DNA of 17,680 nt from Salinisphaeraceae bacterium UBA4764. Lineage in GTDB: Bacteria; Pseudomonadota; Gammaproteobacteria; Nevskiales; Salinisphaeraceae. Positions 8,138 to 14,283 of the stretch are shown here, one piece after another; the stretch's first letter is position 1, and each line of letters opens with the position of its first letter. Location: assembly GCA_002403445.1 (NCBI GenBank), contig DHHU01000018.1:28158-45837 (forward strand). The letters are read 5' to 3'. The position numbers and the translations under genes are program-made. A model generated the notes under the pieces. It ran no database searches. It saw only the letters and a program-made list of their open reading frames with translations, and was not told where the DNA came from.

Positions 8138-9696
8138 TGGTCTGACTTGCTCTTCTGTTTATCGGTCGCCTTGTGACCTATTGAAGAAACCGGCACGCCA
8201 CCGGCCAGGGCCCGGTACAGATTGATACGGTATTGCAACAGGTTGTATCGCGCCGTGAGTTTGTTGGTTTGGAGACTCTGGCGGTTGATCACGGCGTTAA
8301 GTACATTGAAATAATCGGTGGCGCCGCGCAGGTAGCGTAGTCTTAGATTGGCTACGGTCTTTTTTGACAGCGCCAGTTGCCGGTTCAGGTGTTTGATGTA
8401 GATCTTTTGATGGCGCTCTCGGGTCAGGGCGTTTTCGACTTGTTGCAGCGCTTTCAACATCTTGGATTGATAGTTCGCCACATCGACGTCGACTTGAGCG
8501 CGGTTTTTCTGTACCTGGGCCGATTTGGCGCCGCCGTCGAAAACCGTTTGCGTGAGTGTGCCCATCAACTGGGCCACCCAGTGGCTCAGAATGGATCCCG
8601 GATTAGCGGCCGAATTGAACGTCGCCGATAGCGACACATCGGGGTAGCGATTGGCCAGAGCAGCGGCGACGCTTTTATTGTCGGACGCGATTTGAAAAAA
8701 CGCTTCTCGCACATCGGGACGGCGCATCATCAATTTGGCTGGAACCCCGGTTTTGGGTAATGGCGGTAGGCTTACTAGGTGGCCTTTGGGCGGCTGAAAG
8801 CTCTTGGGGGGCTGGCCGACCAGAACTGCCAGGGCATGACGCATGGCCTGTTTTTGCGAGCGCGTCTTGGCGAGTTGACCCTTGCTCGATGCGACGGTCT
8901 CGCGTTGTCGTAAAACGGCGGCCGCCGAAGATTGGCCATTATTGAATGAATAGTGCGTCAGCCGAAGGATATCCTTGTTCACCTTAAGTTGACGTTTCAA
9001 AAGCCCGACCTTGGCGCGCAACTCCAAGAACTTGTACCAGTCGCTGGCGATATCGCCGGCAGTTGTCATACTGGCGGCCTTAAGGGTTTGTCGCTGTACG
9101 CGTAGACTGTAAGCGGCGGCCTGTTTGCGGTCACGGTATTTGCCCCAGATGTCGAGGTTGTAATTAACGTTGACCTGGGCGCTGCGCGAAGTTCGCCAAT
9201 TGTTGCGGTTTCCCTTGCCAATCGGTAATCTGCTGAGGCGGCTGTTGCGCGAGGTCAAGGCGGTACTGGACGAACCGGCACTGGAAGTCGACGAGTTTGG
9301 ACGTCGGGTCGCCGATTGGCTCACGCTGCCCGAGATTGTGGGATATAAATTGGCGTTGGCCGAGTTCACCAAAGCACGCGCGCGCTTGACGCGCGCATAA
9401 CCGGCTTGCAATGAAAAATTATGGCCAAGCGCCCGTTCGACGAGTTGGTTCAAACCCGGATCATGAAACGTTTGCCACCAGCGGTTGGGCCGGGGAGCGT
9501 TGCCGCTGGCACTAAAACGCGCCGGCATCTGGAACTTGGGCGAGCTGAGTTGGGTTAACGATCGGTTGGCGCAACCACTGAGCAGCAATACCGCCGCACT
9601 CGCTAGAGTCAGTGCGTGAACGGCCCATCGGGAACATCTGGTGGGGCGCGCTCGGTGTTTGGCGTCGCTGGGTCTGAATGGAATAGTCGAAGTCAA
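8134..9696 (-). CDS. Outer-membrane efflux lipoprotein, TolC/NodT-type outer membrane factor
   Basis: 520 residues. The only start upstream of the signal sequence in this frame is TTG at 9694-9696; an in-frame TAA lies 15 codons upstream with no ATG or GTG between. The lipoprotein signal has a long basic n-region, hydrophobic LTLASAAVLLL, and lipobox LLSGC with Cys 42. NodT/OEP features follow: PNRWWQTFHDPGLNQLVERAL, AGYARVKRARALVNSANA, the second repeat with RRPDVREAFFQIASDNKSVAAALANRYPDVSLSA split over about 320-360, and TQTVFDGGAK. A Ser/Arg/Asn-rich insertion lies at about 128-170, near the expected first outer-membrane beta-hairpin. It forms the trimeric exit duct for the adaptor and pump encoded downstream. 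First gene of the efflux operon; start confidence is moderate because no clear Shine-Dalgarno precedes the TTG. Confidence 0.9.
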   Translation of the reverse strand: MTSTIPFRPSDAKHRARPTRCSRWAVHALTLASAAVLLLSGCANRSLTQLSSPKFQMPARFSASGNAPRPNRWWQTFHDPGLNQLVERALGHNFSLQAGYARVKRARALVNSANANLYPTISGSVSQSATRRPNSSTSSAGSSSTALTSRNSRLSRLPIGKGNRNNWRTSRSAQVNVNYNLDIWGKYRDRKQAAAYSLRVQRQTLKAASMTTAGDIASDWYKFLELRAKVGLLKRQLKVNKDILRLTHYSFNNGQSSAAAVLRQRETVASSKGQLAKTRSQKQAMRHALAVLVGQPPKSFQPPKGHLVSLPPLPKTGVPAKLMMRRPDVREAFFQIASDNKSVAAALANRYPDVSLSATFNSAANPGSILSHWVAQLMGTLTQTVFDGGAKSAQVQKNRAQVDVDVANYQSKMLKALQQVENALTRERHQKIYIKHLNRQLALSKKTVANLRLRYLRGATDYFNVLNAVINRQSLQTNKLTARYNLLQYRINLYRALAGGVPVSSIGHKATDKQKSKSDQ

Positions 9697-9728
9697 ATAC
9701 GGCGCTGCTCGAAACCGGTCGGCGTCAT
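9693..9728 (-). CDS. Possible 11-residue leader peptide (MTPTGFEQRRI) upstream of efflux operon
   Basis: ATG at 9726-9728 opens an 11-codon frame whose TGA (9693-9695) overlaps the TTG start (9694-9696) of the outer-membrane-factor gene as TTGA. This is the same style of junction as the ATGA overlaps further down the operon. No strong Shine-Dalgarno precedes it, and a short ORF can occur by chance. If real, it could couple translation into the efflux operon or act as a regulatory leader. This is inference only. Confidence 0.22.
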   Translation of the reverse strand: MTPTGFEQRRI

Positions 9729-9832
9729 AGACGATATGTTACGGCCCGTGTTGGTCGGGCGATGCGAACTCTTATTGTTGCACACGGAATTTGCCGCTAA
9801 GTTTCATCGCTTTTTTTTCAATGTGAAGCAGT
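9697..9832. promoter_or_regulatory. Divergent intergenic region between efflux operon and MFS exporter
   Basis: 136 bp separate the divergent starts, so promoters for both directions are expected here. For the plus direction a weak candidate is TTGTTG (9775-9780), a 17 bp spacer, and TAAGTT (9798-9803). For the minus direction only a poor -10-like TAACAT (plus-strand 9736-9741) just upstream of the possible leader ATG was found, with no -35 match. No convincing inverted-repeat operator and no regulator gene lies next to either unit. Confidence 0.45.
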
Positions 9833-11062
9833 ATGTCAATGGCGACTAAGTCGGAAGCCGGTTTTCATCGATGGGGGCTTATTATCGTCCTTGGGGCGAT
9901 TACGGCGATCGGCCCACTGTCAATTGATACCTACTTACCGGCCATGCCGGCGCTCAGTCAAGATTTCGGTGTGGCGGCGTCATCCGTGCAGTACACGCTG
10001 AGCGTATTTTTTATCGGATTGGCCATCGGGCAGCTGACATACGGACCGCTCTCAGATCGTTACGGTCGTATGCCCATCCTGTATTTCGGATTGGTGTTGT
10101 ATCTGGCCAGCAGCATGGCGTGCGCGCTGGCGCAATCGGTTGATTTACTCACGGTTGCTCGTTTTTTTCAAGGCTTCGGTGCCGCAAGTGCGCCGGTCAT
10201 GACGCGGGCGATCGTGCGCGACCGGTTTGCCGGCAACGAGGCGGCCAGTGTGATGTCTTTCGTGGTGATGGTCATGGCTTCAGCACCACTGGTGGCGCCG
10301 CTGCTCGGTAGTTTGTTGCTGGCTATAGCTTCGTGGCGGGGTATATTTGTTTTTATTTCGGTTTATGCCCTGATCGGCCTGGGTATCCTGTGGTTTTTCC
10401 TGTCGGAATCGCACCCGATTGAAGTGCGTGTTCGTGATCGCAGTCTTGCCGCCCAGTATTGGGGCTATCTGGCACTGTTGGGTCGGTTGCGGATCGCGCT
10501 ATTTCTGGTCTGTGGCAGCTTGATGTTCGGCGCGCTTTTTTCTTATGTCGCGGCCAGTTCTTTTGTTTACATTACTGAATTCGGCGTTGATCGCCAAGTG
10601 TTTGGGCTCTACTTTGCTGCCAATGTGTCGGCGATGCTGTGCGGAACCTGGGCCAATGGCCATCTGGTTCGCCGTTATGGGTACCGTCCGTTGTTAGGGG
10701 TGGCCGTGGCGAATACGCAGGCTTGTGGCCTGGTGTTGTTGGTCACGACATTGACAGGATGGGGGGGCTTCTGGGGTGTAGCCGTGCCACTGTTCTTTTT
10801 GCTCTCGACTGTGGGCATGGCGGGCGCAAATACCGTCGCCGGATTGCTCGATTTGGCGCCCGATGCGGCGGGCGCGGCCTCGGCACTATTCGGTGTTTGT
10901 CAGTTCACGGCAAGTTCGGTAGCGAGCTGGTTTGTCGGGTTATTGGGGGGAGATGCCGTGGCTATGGCCATTGTAATGGCGAGTTATGCCGCCGGTGCGG
11001 TAGGCGCTTATCTGGTGATGTTGTGGATTGGTGTTGGCCGACGTGAAGCGGTTCGTTGCTAG
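9833..11062 (+). CDS. Bcr/CflA family multidrug efflux MFS transporter (DHA1)
   Basis: 409 residues from ATG at 9833, with a second in-frame ATG at 9839 as an alternative start. About 12 hydrophobic helices are visible. Family landmarks: GPLSIDTYLPAMPALSQDF at about 27-45, with an acidic residue in TM1 as in Bcr/CflA proteins; MFS motif A GQLTYGPLSDRYGRMP at about 66-81; TRAIVRDRF at about 124-132; and APLVAPLLGS at about 151-160 in TM5, matching the drug/H+ antiporter motif C region. It would export drugs or small metabolites across the inner membrane in exchange for protons; the substrate is not readable. It is transcribed away from the RND efflux operon and ends 15 bp before a strong hairpin. 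Confidence 0.92.
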   Translation: MSMATKSEAGFHRWGLIIVLGAITAIGPLSIDTYLPAMPALSQDFGVAASSVQYTLSVFFIGLAIGQLTYGPLSDRYGRMPILYFGLVLYLASSMACALAQSVDLLTVARFFQGFGAASAPVMTRAIVRDRFAGNEAASVMSFVVMVMASAPLVAPLLGSLLLAIASWRGIFVFISVYALIGLGILWFFLSESHPIEVRVRDRSLAAQYWGYLALLGRLRIALFLVCGSLMFGALFSYVAASSFVYITEFGVDRQVFGLYFAANVSAMLCGTWANGHLVRRYGYRPLLGVAVANTQACGLVLLVTTLTGWGGFWGVAVPLFFLLSTVGMAGANTVAGLLDLAPDAAGAASALFGVCQFTASSVASWFVGLLGGDAVAMAIVMASYAAGAVGAYLVMLWIGVGRREAVRC

Positions 11063-11072
11063 CACCGGCGGC

Positions 11073-11100
11073 AAAAAAAACCCGGCGCGAGGCCGGGTTT
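11073..11100 (-). terminator. Intrinsic terminator of the Lys/Gln-rich protein gene, possibly bidirectional
   Basis: A 9 bp perfect stem pairs AAACCCGGC (11078-11086) with GCCGGGTTT (11092-11100) around a 5 nt loop GCGAG. On the minus strand the stem is followed by a run of eight T (plus-strand A at 11073-11080), a textbook intrinsic terminator lying 22 bp after the stop of the minus-strand gene. On the plus strand only TTT follows, so it probably also ends MFS transcription, but less efficiently. Confidence 0.85.
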
Positions 11101-11122
11101 AATCATGCATAGAGCTGATGGA

Positions 11123-11683
11123 TCAGCCAGAGTGCTGCTGCTTGCCTTTATGCATAGAGTTACGCATTTGCTTTTGGATATTGCGCAGACTGTTGATCAA
11201 GCTTTTTGTTTTCGGATTTTGCTTGTTCATCGCCGACAGGGTATCTTTTTGCAGCTTTTGGCGTGCCTTCTTGATCTTCGGCTGGCTCATCGCTTTCTGC
11301 CGAGCATTGGTCATTTTCTTACGCTCGGACTGAAACTGCTGCATTACCTTTTTTCGCTTGGACTTATTAAGGTTGCCGGAGCGCAGTTTTTTCGACAGTG
11401 CTTGCAGTTTTTGGCGGCCGGCTTTCATGTTGTAGCCTTGTTTCTTAACCGCCGACTGCAACATTTGCTGATAATTATTCTGCTCTTTTTTCAGACTCGA
11501 ATTATTTTTCAGCGTTTTTTGGTGAATTTTTTGAAGTTTTTGGGATTTTTTCTGATACTGATGAATCAGAGCCTGAGTGTGGTTCTGGCTGCTGTTGTTT
11601 GACCCGGAACCCGCGTAGGCCGTACCCACGACCATTGTCAATGCCAGCAGTGCGAGCGTGGCAAACCGAAGACTTCGTTGCAT
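11123..11683 (-). CDS. Secreted, strongly basic Lys/Gln-rich hypothetical protein
   Basis: Not recognised. 186 residues from ATG at 11681-11683, chosen because AAGG lies 5 nt upstream and a signal peptide starts right there: MQRSLR, a hydrophobic core, and cleavage expected after AYA (residue 24). A longer frame to 11803 would put 40 unlikely residues before the signal and run into the endonuclease V gene. The mature 162 residues contain about 32 Lys, 8 Arg and 26 Gln but only 3 acidic residues, no Cys, and Ser/Asn-rich ends. The pattern looks alpha-helical, perhaps coiled coil. It is expected to be periplasmic or secreted and could bind an anionic polymer (LPS, nucleic acid, teichoic-like or peptidoglycan-associated material); that is inference from charge. 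It is monocistronic, with its own extended -10 promoter and terminator. Confidence 0.8.
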   Translation of the reverse strand: MQRSLRFATLALLALTMVVGTAYAGSGSNNSSQNHTQALIHQYQKKSQKLQKIHQKTLKNNSSLKKEQNNYQQMLQSAVKKQGYNMKAGRQKLQALSKKLRSGNLNKSKRKKVMQQFQSERKKMTNARQKAMSQPKIKKARQKLQKDTLSAMNKQNPKTKSLINSLRNIQKQMRNSMHKGKQQHSG

Positions 11684-11688
11684 AATAA

Positions 11689-11692
11689 CCTT
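11689..11692 (-). promoter_or_regulatory. Shine-Dalgarno that fixes the Lys/Gln-rich protein start
   Basis: AAGG on the minus strand lies 5 nt upstream of ATG 11683. It supports this start over the upstream in-frame start at 11803, because a typical signal peptide begins immediately after it. Confidence 0.6.
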
Positions 11693-11716
11693 ATGGATGG
11701 AGTGAAAGTCGATAGG

Positions 11717-11725
11717 ATTATAGCA
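11717..11725 (-). promoter_or_regulatory. Extended -10 promoter (TGCTATAAT) for the Lys/Gln-rich protein gene
   Basis: The minus strand reads TGCTATAAT, a perfect consensus -10 with the extended TGN element. It lies 33 nt upstream of ATG 11683, giving a leader of roughly 25-28 nt. No good -35 is present at 16-18 bp, which fits an extended -10 sigma-70 promoter. Confidence 0.7.
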
Positions 11726-11786
11726 GCGCGCCGTGCAACCGGAAAACCGCTGGATGAAAATGCTCTCGTATCCTCGACCAGAGCCT

Positions 11787-12455
11787 CTATCTGAGTCGGT
11801 CACGACTAAGGAAATCGGCCAATCGGGTGGGCTTTGGAAGTCGATAGCCCGTCAAGGTATAACGCACCCAGTCCAACGCCTGGTCCGGATCGATGCCATG
11901 ACCGGGTGAAATAAACAGCGGATTGGCGCGCGCTCTGCTTTTCAGAACATAGCCGATGTGTACGCCGTTGTGGTACATCCTGCAGGCCTTGCCGACTTGG
12001 TCGGGCGCGTCAAAGGTCCCCACAAGGCGGCTTTTGCCGACACCGATGGCGGGGATGCCGCTGACCAGACCAAGATGCGACGCCGTCCCGATGCCACGCG
12101 GGTGCGCAATGCCTTGGCCATCGACCATCAAGAGATCCGGCGCCACCGGCAAGCAGGCGAGCGCTTCGAGAACGGCCGGCAATTCCCGAAAAGATAACAG
12201 CCCGGGGATGTAGGCCATCCGAGTTGGCAGGACGGCCCGCGCTGAATATTCGAGTGCCAGGGTGTCTGCGTTCAACAATGTGAGGGCAGCTAGAGTCTGG
12301 CGCCCGCGCCCAGGAAACCCGACATCAACGCCGCCAATCCAGCGAATCACTCCCCGGTGTGGTCGCAGCTTCACTTGGTCGGCGAGTTGGTTTTGCAATG
12401 CGCGGCATTCCGAGGCACGGATGGGCCATTCACTTTTCAGCTTAAGGTGTTGCAT
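11787..12455 (-). CDS. nfi: Endonuclease V (deoxyinosine 3' endonuclease)
   Basis: 222 residues from ATG at 12453-12455, nearly identical in length to E. coli Nfi (223). Diagnostic motifs: GGVDVGF with the first catalytic Asp (about residue 42), MAYIPGLLSFRELPA with the catalytic Glu, LLMVDGQGIAHPRGIG with the metal-binding Asp, IGVGKSRLVG with the conserved Lys, SRARANPLFISPGHG, and GYRLPKPTRLAD. It nicks DNA at the second phosphodiester bond 3' to hypoxanthine, initiating repair of deaminated adenine. The frame extends upstream to a TTG at 12536 that would overlap aroE by 14 nt; those 27 residues are basic and lack family similarity, so the ATG is preferred. It follows aroE on the same strand and is probably co-transcribed. 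Confidence 0.93.
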   Translation of the reverse strand: MQHLKLKSEWPIRASECRALQNQLADQVKLRPHRGVIRWIGGVDVGFPGRGRQTLAALTLLNADTLALEYSARAVLPTRMAYIPGLLSFRELPAVLEALACLPVAPDLLMVDGQGIAHPRGIGTASHLGLVSGIPAIGVGKSRLVGTFDAPDQVGKACRMYHNGVHIGYVLKSRARANPLFISPGHGIDPDQALDWVRYTLTGYRLPKPTRLADFLSRDRLR

Positions 12456-12522
12456 TCTTTTGGAATAAGCCGAACTCGGTTGTACCCGTGCAAGTGTGCG
12501 GCGTTTGCCGCCCAATGAGCCA

Positions 12523-13359
12523 TTAGGATTCGTCAACTCGTGGCGTGGGCGCGAGTTCGGCGATTACCGGCGTCGTGTCGGGCCGCACGCCGCGCCAGAG
12601 GTAGAACGATTCGGCCGCTTGTTCGACCAACATGCCGAATCCGTCTGAAGCACGCCGAACCCCCCGGGCCCGGGCCCAGTTGATGAATGGCGTTTCAATC
12701 TCGGCATAGAGCATGTCGTAGGCAGTCGTATCGTCTCCGATTACGATTTCGGGCACGGCGGGCATGCCACCGGTCAGACCGGCGGAGATGGCGTTGATGA
12801 CCAGATCGAACGGCTGGTCCAGCGAGTCCAGCGGGGTAGCCACGACCCCCTTGCCAACTGCATCGGCAATAGTTTTGGCCTTGGAATACGTTCGGTTGGC
12901 AATAGTCAATCGGGCCGGGTTTTCAGCCAGCAGGGCGGGTACTGCACCGCGTACTGCGCCGCCGGCACCCAGGATCAGCACGTTGGCATCTGTCAATTCA
13001 ATGGCCAGTCGATTGCGCAAGTCACACACCAGGCCGGCCCCGTCGGTATTGTCGCCCCAGATGCGACCATCAGCGGTTTGCCAGAGTGTGTTCACGGCTG
13101 CGGCTGCGCGCGCTCGATTGGTGAGCGAATCGGCAAATTGCGCTGCCTCGACTTTGAACGGGACGGTCACGTTGGCGCCGTGCCCGCCAGCGTTGAAAAA
13201 CTGCTGTGTGTAGGCATTGAATTGACCGACCGGTACGGGCAGACGCTCGTAGCGGATCGATTGCCCGGTGGCATCAGCGAAACGCGCATGTATCGCCGGC
13301 GAGCGGCTATGAGCGACCGGCTGGCCAATGACGACGTAGCGATCAGGAGGGCTCGGCAT
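12523..13359 (-). CDS. aroE: Shikimate dehydrogenase (NADP+)
   Basis: 278 residues, close to E. coli AroE (272). ATG at 13357-13359 is preferred over two TTG codons directly upstream. Substrate-site motifs: VIGQPVAHSRSPAIHARF with the shikimate-binding SRS at the N-terminus, and GANVTVPFKVEA with the catalytic Lys. Then AVNTL, GDNTDGAGL with the catalytic-pair Asp, the NADP-binding ILGAGGAVRG, the NRTYSKA cofactor-specificity loop, INAISAGL, YDMLY, and DGFGMLVEQAAESFYLW. It reduces 3-dehydroshikimate to shikimate in aromatic amino-acid synthesis. It is followed by nfi and divergent from uppP across about 100 bp. Confidence 0.97.
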   Translation of the reverse strand: MPSPPDRYVVIGQPVAHSRSPAIHARFADATGQSIRYERLPVPVGQFNAYTQQFFNAGGHGANVTVPFKVEAAQFADSLTNRARAAAAVNTLWQTADGRIWGDNTDGAGLVCDLRNRLAIELTDANVLILGAGGAVRGAVPALLAENPARLTIANRTYSKAKTIADAVGKGVVATPLDSLDQPFDLVINAISAGLTGGMPAVPEIVIGDDTTAYDMLYAEIETPFINWARARGVRRASDGFGMLVEQAAESFYLWRGVRPDTTPVIAELAPTPRVDES

Positions 13360-13460
13360 CAACAAAATCTAAATGGCTGTTACAAGATCGTCTTATGGTA
13401 GCTTAGCCAGCACTTACGGCGCGCACGGGCCGTATAAACCATCAATGACTGGAGCTGATT
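13360..13460. promoter_or_regulatory. Divergent aroE/uppP intergenic region
   Basis: About 100 bp between divergent genes must hold promoters in both directions unless transcription enters from further away. For uppP a weak -10-like TATAAA lies at 13433-13438 with no clear -35. No clear aroE promoter or operator repeat was found. GGAG at 13451-13454 is the uppP ribosome-binding site. Confidence 0.4.
13451..13454 (+). promoter_or_regulatory. Shine-Dalgarno supporting the TTG start of uppP
   Basis: GGAG lies 6 nt upstream of TTG 13461. There is no ATG or GTG nearby in the uppP frame, so this site decides the unusual TTG start. Confidence 0.65.
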
Positions 13461-14273
13461 TTGGGTTGGGCACAGTTGCTATCGCTTTCGATCATTCAGG
13501 GATTGACCGAATTCTTGCCGATTTCGAGTTCCGCTCACGAAATACTACTGCCTTATGCGTTTGGCTGGCCTCACCAAGGCGTGGGGTTCGATATGGCGAC
13601 CAATCTCGGTACGTTAGCCGCAGTGTTGATCTACTTTCGGCGTGATGTCGCGCATATGCTGCTTGCCGGCTGGCAAGCGGTGTTTTCAGGCCGAAGGGAT
13701 CTCGAGGCGCGTCTGGCCTGGGGAATCGTACTGGCCAGTCTGCCGGTGCTAATCATCGGATTTGTTATTGGCGTGACGGTTGGAGAAAAAGTGCTGCGGC
13801 TGCCTTGGCTGATCGCCGTGGCCAGCATCGTATTTGGCCTCTTGCTGGGCGTGATCGATCGGCGGGCACCGGGGGATCTCGGCATCGAGTCGCTAAGGGC
13901 GCGGGATTATCTTGTCATCGGCTTGGCCCAGGCGGTGGCGCTGATTCCCGGTTCGTCACGCTCGGGCATGTCGATGCTTGGGGGGCGTGCCCTGCGGCTC
14001 GATCGACGAACAGCGGCGCGCGTGGCGTTTTTCATGGCGATTCCAGTGACTGCAGCGGCCATTGCCTTCGAGCTGCTCAAGATCAGTCAGGCAACTCATC
14101 ACTATGCCTGGTCAACGCTGGGCTTGGCTGCACTTTTTTCCTGGATCACCGCGATGCTTGCGATCGATGTCTTCATGCGCCTCATCCAGGCCGTGGGCAT
14201 GATGCCGTTCGTGATTTATCGCGTGCTGCTCGGTGCTGTGATTTTGTCCGTTATGGCTTTCGGAGGCTGGTGA
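13461..14273 (+). CDS. uppP: Undecaprenyl-diphosphatase (UppP/BacA)
   Basis: 270 residues, the normal UppP length, starting at TTG 13461 behind a GGAG at 6 nt. Active-site motif one, QGLTEFLPISSSAH (about 13-26), matches the BacA (E/Q)XXXE signature in its Gln form, followed by the SS..H. Motif two is LIPGSSRSGMSMLGGRALRLDRRTAARVAF (split at about 161-190) with the conserved PGSSRSG and catalytic Arg 167. Several hydrophobic membrane helices are present throughout. It dephosphorylates undecaprenyl pyrophosphate to recycle the lipid carrier for peptidoglycan and O-antigen synthesis and can give bacitracin resistance. It converges with cca, with only 10 bp between stops and no obvious terminator. 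Confidence 0.96.
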   Translation: MGWAQLLSLSIIQGLTEFLPISSSAHEILLPYAFGWPHQGVGFDMATNLGTLAAVLIYFRRDVAHMLLAGWQAVFSGRRDLEARLAWGIVLASLPVLIIGFVIGVTVGEKVLRLPWLIAVASIVFGLLLGVIDRRAPGDLGIESLRARDYLVIGLAQAVALIPGSSRSGMSMLGGRALRLDRRTAARVAFFMAIPVTAAAIAFELLKISQATHHYAWSTLGLAALFSWITAMLAIDVFMRLIQAVGMMPFVIYRVLLGAVILSVMAFGGW

Positions 14274-14283
14274 CGAACACCGA

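Noticed and set aside
11684..11803. N-terminal 40-residue extension of the Lys/Gln-rich protein
   Set aside because: It would place a polar stretch before a clear signal peptide and covers the extended -10 promoter and the end of nfi. The ATG at 11683 has its own ribosome-binding site.
12499..12515. GCGGC/GCCGC hairpin after aroE as a terminator
   Set aside because: 5 bp stem with no T-run; aroE and nfi are more likely co-transcribed.
13445..13645. ATG-initiated frame at the start of uppP
   Set aside because: Shifted reading of uppP; it lacks membrane segments, whereas the TTG-started frame has full UppP motifs.
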